Below, in pieces: positions 9,459 through 19,632 of a DNA stretch of 20,897 bases; the first letter of the stretch is position 1; the number at the start of each line of letters is the position of its first letter. The stretch is from Zygnema cylindricum (lineage: Eukaryota; Streptophyta; Zygnematophyceae; Zygnematales; Zygnemataceae): contig JBBHKE010001006.1 in assembly GCA_037447655.1 (NCBI GenBank), positions 286,369 to 307,265 of the forward strand, written 5' to 3'. The position numbers and the translations under genes were made by a program. The notes below the pieces were generated by a model that saw only the letters and a program-made list of their open reading frames with translations, did not search any database and was not told the DNA's origin.

Positions 9459-9717
9459 TACACCATGAATCGCTATTAGACTATTAGTGCTGATATTTTT
9501 TTCACCACTCGAAACATCTTTTCTCCGTACACACCTGTCCGATTTTCACATGTAAAGCGCCAATCGGAAGGTTAGAATCTTGGATTTCAATCGCAACCGT
9601 CAGATCCGTAATCCGACAATCGTGTACGGAAAACATATGTTTTAAGAGGCAAAAATAACATTAACGCTACAGTACAGTACAGTACTGTACTGTACTGTAA
9701 TAGCGATACTCGGTGTA
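9459..9717. mobile_element. MITE-like element (family A), copy with a palindromic insertion
   Basis: The left end is TACACCATGAATCGCTATTAG and the right end is ATAGCGATACTCGGTGTA. Inner repeats AAACATCTTTTCTCCGTAC and GTACGGAAAACATATGTTTT are inverted. Shared internal sequence CGCCAATCGGAAG and CCGTCAGATCC ties it to the copy at 9784-10005. The outer TA dinucleotides could be the target duplication. A 32-bp perfect palindrome (9668-9699) interrupts the right terminal repeat. Confidence 0.75.
9668..9699. repeat. 32-bp perfect palindrome of CAGTA/TACTG units
   Basis: The first 16 bases (TACAGTACAGTACAGT) are exactly the reverse complement of the last 16. It splits the expected sequence TTAACGCT/ATAGCGAT of the family A right end, so it is secondary to the element. 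Related TACTG-type palindromes also lie just outside the neighbouring copy, at 10003-10041. Confidence 0.85.
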
Positions 9718-9783
9718 CGGTATGGTAAGAGAAAAAACTCAATACGATATAGAATTACGGTACGATATGGAGTTACCATACGC

Positions 9784-10005
9784 TACACCGTGAATCGCTA
9801 TTAGTGTTAATGTTTTGTTTGCTACAAAATACATCTTTTCTCCGTACAACCTTGTCCGATTTTCAATTTGAGACCGCCAATCGGAAGCTGTGAACCTTAC
9901 CTTTCGATCGCCACCGTCAGATCCACAAGCCGACATGCGTGCACGGAGAAAAGATGTTTTAAGTGGCGAAAAAGGACATTAACACTCATAGCGATACACG
10001 GTGTA
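9784..10005. mobile_element. MITE-like element (family A), best-preserved copy
   Basis: It is 222 bp with terminal inverted repeats of about 60 bp. Left: CACCGTGAATCGCTATTAG, then TGTTAATG, ending ACATCTTTTCTCCGTAC. Right: CGGAGAAAAGATGTTTTAAG, then CATTAACACTC, ending ATAGCGATACACGGTGTA. It has no coding capacity. TA at both borders would fit a TA target site, but that is inference. Its termini recur as fragments at 1587, 2691, 12024 and 18210, so this is a multi-copy family in this genome. Confidence 0.8.
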
Positions 10006-10041
10006 CTGTACTGTAGTGTACTGTACAGTACAGTACTGTAC
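10003..10041. repeat. TACTG/CAGTA palindromic cluster beside family A element
   Basis: Overlapping short palindromes such as GTACTGTACAGTAC directly abut the right end of the element at 9784-10005. They are built from the same pentamer as the palindrome at 9668-9699. Confidence 0.7.
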
Positions 10042-10330
10042 GATATCAACAGCAACATTTTGAAGCTGCAAGAAACGAAGCCATGTTTGAAATGTTTGCA
10101 GCAAAGAAACATGGATAAGAAACCGATTACTCAAGCAAATTTTTAGTTAAAATGGCTGAAATAAGAGTAGCTTTTGAAAGAATTTCTTTCAATCCAGGAC
10201 ATGCTTTTTAAATTTTGTTGTACAGGTGCTTCTACATTGTTTTTTGTACTCCTTGTTCTTCGAACCACAAATAGTATGGATGTGCAACAAAAATTGACAC
10301 TGTAAAAAATGGATCAGTTCTGAGACTGTA

Positions 10331-10626
10331 GCACGAGAGAGAGAAAAAGAGGAGGAAGATAGAAGCTGAGAGGAGGTGGAGAGGAGAGGAGGAAAGAGAG
10401 AGGAGAAGAGGAGAGAGAGTGGAGAGGAGGAAAGAAATTGAGACAGAGAAAGGGAGAGAGATACGCTCTGAGAAAGTGGGAAAGAGAGGGAGAGGTAGAG
10501 GGAGAGGGAGAGAAAGAGGGAGAGAGAGAGGGAGAGGGAGAGGGAAAAAGGGAGGGAGAGGGAGTGGGAGAGGGAGAGGTTGGGGAGAGGGAGAGAGGGA
10601 GAGGGCGACAGAGAGAGAAGAGAGAA
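10331..10626 (+). repeat. GA-rich purine block upstream of the kinase-like gene
   Basis: Nearly 300 bases are almost all purine on the plus strand, with GAGAGG and GGGAGA units. Arg/Glu-rich frames through it are repeat artefacts. It lies just before the CCAAT cluster. In plants, GA repeats near promoters can bind BPC-type GAGA factors, but nothing here proves that role. Confidence 0.7.
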
Positions 10627-10733
10627 AAGCTATGGCTGCTATTTTTGGTAGAACAAACAAATCCGGTCAGAAATGTCTGTTTGATAATTATTACTTTAAG
10701 AATAAGAAAAGTTTGGTAAATATTTACAGAGGA

Positions 10734-10892
10734 CCAATCAAAGGACCAAACAGAGGACCAATCACAGCCCTCCAAATCAGTGGCATTGGTTTGACTGACA
10801 TTGGCTTCCAAAGCCAAAGTTTACACCAAAGTCTCCACACCAATTGTTGTGTCAAACGGAACCCTAATTCGCAAAGGAAGGATTCTAATTGG
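10734..10892 (+). promoter_or_regulatory. CCAAT-box cluster, probable promoter of the kinase-like gene
   Basis: Six CCAAT/ATTGG pentamers occur in 159 bp: CCAAT at 10734, 10758 and 10840; ATTGG at 10785, 10800 and 10888. Roughly 0.3 would be expected by chance. The first two sit in a short direct repeat GAGGACCAATCA with a degenerate middle unit. CCAAT boxes bind NF-Y. The cluster ends 70 bp before the ATG at 10962, which supports that start. The region is also an open frame from 10632, so a coding alternative remains. Confidence 0.5.
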
Positions 10893-10961
10893 CTAGTTAA
10901 AAATGGTAACGGTAAAATCCTTCTTTTACCTCCTTTTTTAAACGGTCATCAATCGGGCACA

Positions 10962-11305
10962 ATGTGTCGTTCATTCAGGAGTTTCCAACTGTCGGTTGGA
11001 GATTCCGAAAAGTTTTCGAGGACAGGAGACGAAAGTATTGTGAGAAATTTCAAAACTACAAGTTTGCTAAAAAAAGGTTTTAGCACCAATGATGCATTGG
11101 TCGAAGAGACAAATGATTCTGGAGAAGGGAGGGAAGGGGGAGGAGTGAAGGAGAGAGAGAAAGAGGAAGAGGTAGAAAGAGAATTAGAGGAGGAGAGAGA
11201 TCCAACAGCAAATACAGGTGATTTCCCGGGGGTAAGGGTGGGAGAAGATGTGGAGAAGGCTTTATCGGCTGGAGGAAAGCGACCAGAAAATCTAGAAGTG
11301 AGTTC

Positions 11306-11339
<34 letters not shown>

Positions 11340-14300
11340 TTCTCTCTCTCTTTCGTCCACCCCCCTGCTGGGGGGCTGTTATACCTCTCCCTCTCTTATC
11401 CTCCTCTAGACACTATTTTTGGAGGTGACTTCTCTTTTTCCTTCTTTTTCTTTCTCTCTGGATCAATAACTTTCGTTCATTTCTCATTTATGTCTTTTTC
11501 TGCCGTTCACTCACATGTTAGGATACAGGCGTCTCTCCCGCTCTCTCTCTTTCTCTCTCTCTCTCTTTCTCTACCTTTTTGCAAAAGAGAGAATGGGGAA
11601 AACATGTGTCTCTTTTTCTCATAGTGCCCTTGATTTTGGCGATTGTGAAAGCACCGAAAGTTAAACAAGATCTGGAGTTTATTTTTCTACTTTCAGTTCA
11701 AATCACAAGAATGTCCCCAACTTTTCTTTTGTACGTGTGGGTTTTGGTTTGGTTTAGAAGTTTCCAGAAGATGTATTTAATGTCAGAAAAGGAAATGATT
11801 GTTTCAATGTGTTTTTAAGTTACACATTAGAATAAAGAAGTTATTAGTATGGGTTTATATTAATGGTATTAATTTCTCAGTATTGAATGATGTGGATTTC
11901 TTTGAATCAAATAAATGCCTTAAAAAAAATAGTTAGTGTTTTAAGCCCTGTTTTTGTGGTCTGAGGGCGAAAAAAAAATGGCACTGAATTAGTGTTTTTT
12001 ACGCTAATAACAGTTCATGGTGTAGTTTGTTTGCTCTCCTTTTTTTTGTTTGTTTGTTTGCAGATCAGTCCCGAGGCTCGAAAGATTTTTGAACAGGCTT
12101 GGACTAAAGTTGTGGATGAATTAGGAGGAATAGCTAAAATTCAAATTCCTAAGGAAATTGTTTGGCTGAATGGAGCTCCTGGAGCTGGTTTGTTCCCCCA
12201 AACCAAATTTTTGAAAAAACGTAAACTAAGAAGGAAAAGAAATACAAATAAAAGGGAAAAAAACTGTTTGTTGTTTTCTTCATTTGTTTCTTGTTTTATT
12301 GACTCATATTATGTTGTCTTAATCGTCGTCTCGCTTAGAAAATCCCATATTAACACGAAAAACCCCCATAATAAACCACTGAATCCTTGAATAGACCTTT
12401 TACAAGTCAATGTCCTTACTTTCCCTCTCCTTGCATCAAGTAAAGGTGTGTATCATCGTAAGAAGTGCTGAATTTCTGTGTCAATGTCAGTATCACCTCT
12501 AGAAACTTTTAAGTTTAATTCTAAATGTTCTTTGTTTGAACTCGAACCCATGTTTCTTTTGCCGGGTTCCTTCTTTTCTGACTGTCTAATTTTCTTTTTT
12601 CTTATTTCTTAATTTTGGAGCAGGAAAAGGAGCAAATACTCCTTTTATTTTGCGTACCCGAGGATTTCAAGGTGAGTTGATCAAAAATCAAAGGTTTGAA
12701 AGTCATAATTTAAGTTTTGAACCTTTGAATGCTGGTAAATGTATAAATAGTACCAACCTGATTTATTGTTGAGTGTATGATGTTTTAAGCATCGCTACTA
12801 TACTGCCCATCGTTATTAGTGTTAATAACACTAATTTGGCCACTAATTTGGCCGCTATTAAATAGTGATTAGCAATAAGTGGACTAAACCTGCCACGTCT
12901 CCTTGCACTAAATTAGTATTATATATTCTAATTTCACATTAACACAAATAAATCCTTATCGCTAATGACGATGGGCAATGTAGTGTACCACTATTTTTGT
13001 AGTGGCAAAAAGCACAATATAGTGTCAATAACAGTATTTAAGGGAGAGGACTACAAGTTGCCGCGTTACCAAACAGTATTACACATTCTTATTCGGCATT
13101 AACACTACTTGTTCCTTTACACTAACAGCGATGGGCAGTGTACTTATATAATGTTGTCTTGTATCTGTTGCGTGACGTGACAGCCAGGTCAATTCAGATA
13201 AGCGACCTGCTTCAGAACGAACCTGAAGTTGCCGCGATTATGAAGAGTGGAGGATTAGTATCCGATGATCTGGCTCTCTCCCTCCTCCTCCAGGTGAAAG
13301 TCAACGAATAACATCAATTATAGTGAAATCAATGGGGGCTGTTTCCGAGAATTTGAAAGTTGTAAGAGTCCTGGTTCTCTCTCTCTCCTTCTTCAGGTGG
13401 AAGTTAATTAATGAATCCCATAGATCAATGAAGTCAAGGGTCTTGATCATATAGGTAGAGATGAGGACTCTTTTCGAAACATTGCTAGTTGTAGTGTCCT
13501 ATTTTGGCTCAGAAAGGGAATGGGTACTCTTAATTTGGTGTTTATATGTCCACATTTCTTCATTTCACTTGGAAAATAGGCTTAAGCTCCAAGAAAGCAT
13601 TTTAAATGCAGCTAACGATATGCCGTAGAAAAAAAAAGTCACCAAAAATGACAACGGCACATAAAAAACTCATGCAAAATTGTTAAAAACCAAATCATTA
13701 AGTTGGTTTCAAGGTTTTGCACTGAGTGGAACTTATTTTAGCATTAAAGATTACTTTTTCTTTTCATTTTCTTTCCGTTTGCTTGCCTTTTTTGTTCCAT
13801 TTTCTTCCTTTTTATTCCTTTTTGTATATATATATTTTTTTCTTTTTATTTTTTTGATTTTTCAGGACATTTAAACCAGTTTTTGATTCGGATTTGGGTC
13901 TAGTCAAAATCTGGTCATTCTTCTGTCATTTTTCTAACACTGAGTATTGGAGAATTCAATGTCACCTCATTTATTTAAAACCCGGACATACATAAGAAAA
14001 ACCCTTTAAATTCTGTTTGTTTATTTCCAAAACCAGACGTTTTGAAATATGCTTTCTTGCAAATCTGGTAACTCATCCTTTTCTGTGTTTGGTTCAAGTT
14101 TTAACCCTCTTGTGGTGAAATTTTCGTTTTCTTTGGATGTCTTTAAAGGGCTGTGAAACTTGGGTAGCTTTAGAAACTTGACAAACTAGTGATTATTTGT
14201 TCAAAATTTTAAATATGTACAAATGTTTGAACAAATTTTACTTTTTTCAATCGGAAAATACAAAGTTTGTATTATTGTGGAGAGAACACACATCAAGCAG

Positions 14301-15786
14301 GACCCTACCAATAGATTTTATTGGTAATTGTGTTAGTACTGTAATTTTCCTAATGAAATACGATTGATAACTGTTATAATATTGGTTATTGGGTTTCCCA
14401 GGCTATTCTTAACTTGGGGAAAGCAGAAGTCCCACAAGCTGATGCAGATCATGGAGAGGTAAGAATTTTGGAATGGGTGTAAGAATGTTTTCCATTCAAA
14501 ATTAGTGCTGAAAAAAAAAGTTTCAGAAAACAGTTTTCTTGTGGCGAAAGTGCATTCGAAATTGTTGAAAAAAAATTTATCGCGAATTTGTTTGTGATAT
14601 TGTAAACTAATCCAGTGATTGCGCTCCCCTCCCGTCCCTCTCCTGCTCCCTCTCCCTCTCCGGTCATCAATATTTGTGTGGATTTTCAGCATGTTCACAA
14701 CAGTGTTAATGTAGAACACTCACCTCTTTCTCCCTCACCGTCTCTCTCTCCCCTCTCACTCCCTCTTCCTCTCGCTCACTCTCGTCTCTCCATATAATCG
14801 TAAGATTTGTTGTTCCAAAAGAAGGGAAAAAAGAAACTTTAAAAGGCGGACAAACTTGTGTTTGAAACATTGATATGAAACTCTTCTTTGTCAACGGAAT
14901 ACGTTTGCCGATTTTAGAAAGAGAAGTTTGGGAATCTTATGTATGGCAAGTTTTGTAGTGTTGTATATCAAACGGATTCAGGCTCCATACCAGTACTCAT
15001 CGATACTGAGACCTTGAAAATTCGATATTTATCGAGTTTGCTGATAAATATAGATATGGTGATAATCGACCAATGACTTTATCCATACATAAATCCATAT
15101 CTCACTAAAATCTTCACTCTACACGCAATTGGCCCGAAATTCTGCAAACAAAATCTTAGAGAAATAATTCAAGGTACACATTGAAACAAACGGTACAAAT
15201 TCATTGCGGTAAGGTAATGTGTAGCGTACCGTATTGAGGAACATTTTTCAGCCTTGAAGGCATAGAGAAAAAAACATTTGAAGAGTACGGAAATAATGGT
15301 ATGGATACTGATGATATCTCGTTACCAATTTCCAATATATGACGATTGTTGGCCTCAATGTATCGATTATCAAGACCTCCCAAAAAAGTACATATCAATC
15401 ATCGGCAAAACCTGCTCGTTATACAACATTTAATTTTGGATACAGTTATAAAGTTTTCTGCTAATAGAGTCGACGAGATGTAAATACATGTTTGAATGGT
15501 GTAGTATTTATAAGATGTATCTTTATTAATGGTAAAATGGGTGCATTGTAACTGAACTTCAACTTGTTTTCCTGGTTGGAATTGGATGCTCTCTCTCTCT
15601 CTCTCTCCCCCCCTCCCTCTCCCTCCATTCCGCCCTCCCTCTCTCCTACTAGTCCAGGTCATAAGCCAGAGGTTGATAACTCTAGGACGATGACCGGCAC
15701 GTTCTCATGAATATCTCTCTCTCTCTCTCTTACACCTCTTTCTCACTTTCTCGCACATACTTTCTCTCTCCCATTCTCTCTCGCTG

Positions 15787-15847
<61 letters not shown>

Positions 15848-16315
15848 CAGGCAGTTGTGGGAGTAGTCAATGGAGGCCTTATTTCTGGTGCGGTTGTGGA
15901 TGGTTTTCCTCGAACGACTCTCCAAGTGGATCTTGTGAAGCTCCTACACGACAAGTATGGTTTTTGGGACCTTTTTTTTTTTCTTTTTTTTCAAGATCCA
16001 CACGTCTTTGTCTTTTTTGTTTGTCCTGGTTATACGTCTCTCGTCGTTGTTTTATGTGTCTCTCCCTTGAATTTCACGGGGCCTATAAGGGAACCACAGG
16101 GTTTGTATGGGGTTTCAAGAGTTCTGCCAGTTTTTAAGCGTCTTTGGATTTTTTTTTTGGTTTATCTTTTAGTTTTTTCTTTTTCGTGTTCATCCATGAG
16201 TTTTTTTTTCCCTTCATTTCATTCTTAGTTTTTAAAATTTCATAATTAGTGTGGATTTGTTGAAGGTCTGTGTGTTCAACACAAGTTATCCATGCTACTA
16301 ATTGTGACCTGCAAA

Positions 16316-16405
<90 letters not shown>

Positions 16406-17179
16406 CTTTTACACCTTTCATTTTGGCAAATGTTATTGCTTCAAGATTTACTTAGTGTACCCATTTCTAGAATCCCGGTTTTTTCTGCACGTATTTGTTT
16501 TTTTCGTTTAATATCTGAATTAGGGTAATACCATTATGGCAGTGTACTCTCTCTCCCTTACCGTCTACCCTCCACACCTTTTCTCCTCCGCACATTCTCT
16601 CTCTCCCCCCCACCTCCCTTCTCTCTACCCGCCTTTCTCCCTCTCATATTAGACTGCTTGGTACACTCTCTCCCTCCCCCACTTGCCTTCTCTATACCCG
16701 ACTTTTCCCTCTCATATTAGGCCAACTGGTACACCCTCTCTCCAGTCGCACCATCTGAGACCATCAAGCGTTTTGGCATATTTACCTCCGTTTGAAACCT
16801 TAAACAAGTCATATTTCAAAATCTCAACAATAGGCAACATTTATCTTCTATTTGTTTCACAAACCATTCAGTTCTGTCAAGTTTTTCGGCAGAATATTTT
16901 TCGTCCTTCACAAAATAATGAAGCACTTGGTCTTGAAATAACCAGGCCACTTAAAAATGTGAATTTTGTAACTTTCCCTCGCTCGAAAAACAAAACTATG
17001 CTTATAACATTTTGAAAATGTGGAAATTTAAAGGTGAAAAAGACTATGACTTTTTTGAAGTCTCTGTCTATTTAAAGTTCAGCCATATTAAGTAAAGAGA
17101 TATTTACATGTATTTATATATGCAGATATATATATCTACATATACACATATATGTACATGTATATACATACAAATACAA

Positions 17180-17214
<35 letters not shown>

Positions 17215-19471
17215 TTTATGTACTATATATTATATGTGTATGTATTATACATTTTATTTATGTATGGAAATGCACGGTAGTTAAAGATGCAAAATAGTAA
17301 AAAGAGAGAACACCCAACTTGTTCAAATACACATTTGTTTGAAAAGGTGCAACAGCTTGAACGGTTTTAAAATTTTAATAAGAAGGAGACTGATTTCCAT
17401 ATTTTATAATATATTTTTTAGTTATCAGTATCACATAGAGCTAATCATCATCTGTAAGCTTTTATTTCAAATCATAAACAACAATAGCACTATTTAGTTA
17501 ATTGCCTTATACAATAATATGGTAAACAAAATTAGTTTAGTTTATTCTTATAAATTGCAGGCCCACGACACCACTAATTCCAGAGGATGGGCGGTATTAT
17601 TTTGAAGTTTTTATATGTTTACTATGTTGGCACACCTGACTGAGCTTGTTTTGCCAGGCAGGCTTTATGGAGTCCATGATCACACTTGAATACCCTTTGA
17701 AACCATTTTTCGGACCAATTTTCCGGTCGTTGTTCCCCAGGTAGTCCAGATGATCTTCCTCTCTCTCCCTCTCTACGAGCGAGTTTGGCTTACACCAGAT
17801 CCTAGGTTAAGATAAAGAAAAAAATAAAGACCCCTAATTGATTTTTTGCGGAAAACCTTTTATCTACGAACCAATTGCCCATCGACAGAGAACGAACATC
17901 CAACGCGAACGTAGAATGGTTCGGGGATTTCCTTTTATCTCTGAATCAACTGAGTGCGCTTTTCAGAGTCGCGCTTGACTCTTATTCTGTTCGACTGTAC
18001 GAAATAATGAGCAGTTTTAGTACGGAATGACACATTCTGTACACCATATTATTCAAAATGACCATAAATTAGAGTTATTAACGCTAATAAACCAGTACCT
18101 TAATTAACGTAAAAAAACAATTAGTGTTATTAATTCTATTTCAGGTTCGAGGGTCAAAATTTGGGGGTGCCGAATTAGCGTTTTTAACGCTAATAGCGAT
18201 TCAAGGTGTACTGGACTGTAGTGGTGGTTGGTTGCAACTGTTCTCTGTCTCTCCCTCTCCCTCTCTCTTATCTCTCCCCTCTCTCACTTCCTCTCTCTCT
18301 CACTCACTCTAGTGAAGAATTTTGAGCCTTACAGGACTCCTCACATCAGCCCCCGATAAGTCTTTTCAAACAATTCATTCTACTTTATTTTTATGTGCCA
18401 TTAAGTTGTTTTTAATATATTTTTAACGCTAATAGAGTAAAACGATGATTGGGTGAAATTAGAATCAACGGTTTTTGTTTTGAATCTGGAGAAAACTAAC
18501 GACATGGTGCCGTTGGCTTTTTAAATAAAAGTTACCAACACTATTTTATGAATTCGATTAAAGGAAATGTTTGATAAAATTAGTGTTATAACTCTAATAT
18601 TGATGAGGTGTGTATTTAAATTTATTCGTTGATTGGAAATAAAAAACAGAAGGAATAGAAAAACAGAAAAAAAGAAAAATCGGAAAATGAGGAAAAACCA
18701 GAAAGATGAACAGCAGCAACATGACAAAATAGAAAGAAGAAAAATGAAATTAAAATGAACAGCAGAAAAATAAAAGGAAAAAAAGGAAGGTTTTGTGAAG
18801 TTTCTGACACAATCCAGCCATTTTTTTCACTTCTAGGTATGTGGAAGAGGAGGAATCCGTTAGGCGACAGCTGGCACGAGGTATTGTGCCATTAACACGT
18901 GCCCTAACTTATGCAAATTCGCAAATTTGGAGCGGGAGCGGGAGAGGGAGAGGGAGAGGGAGAGGGTGAGGGAGAGGGTGAAGAGAGGGAGATGGGGATA
19001 AAAGATAAGTGTAAGGACACAATTATATGAAGTGTTTCATGCATGAAAACTTGAGTTTGGAGCGATTTAAAACCCTGTGAAGTTATTTCCTATTTTTCTT
19101 TCTTCGTTTTGTTTTTTTTGCTTCTTTTTCTTGTTTCATAGGAAAGGCTGCTATGGTATTGTGCCATTAACTCTTGCTCAAACTGTACAAATTCGCAAAT
19201 TGAGTGATATAAAAGTATTGCCCTCCTTTTTTTTTCTTTTTGTTTTGTTTATGTTTTTCTTTTCTTATTTTTGCAGGAAAGGCTGCTATTGTCCACAACC
19301 AGAGAGTTTTGGACAGTGGAGTTGGATCTTTCCAAGAAGTTCGTGCAACGGATTTATGGTAAATTTAGCAATTCCGAAGTTTTCTCAAAAAAGGAGTTAA
19401 AATTAGTAGGTGGTAGACTAAGTAGAAAAAAGTAGTTTTAGTAGCAAAAGTTTTCACTTTGAATATATACA

Positions 19472-19503
<32 letters not shown>

Positions 19504-19551
19504 TACATATTTAACATAAAGTTATCCATGCTAATAATTGTGCCATGCAAA

Positions 19552-19632
<81 letters not shown>

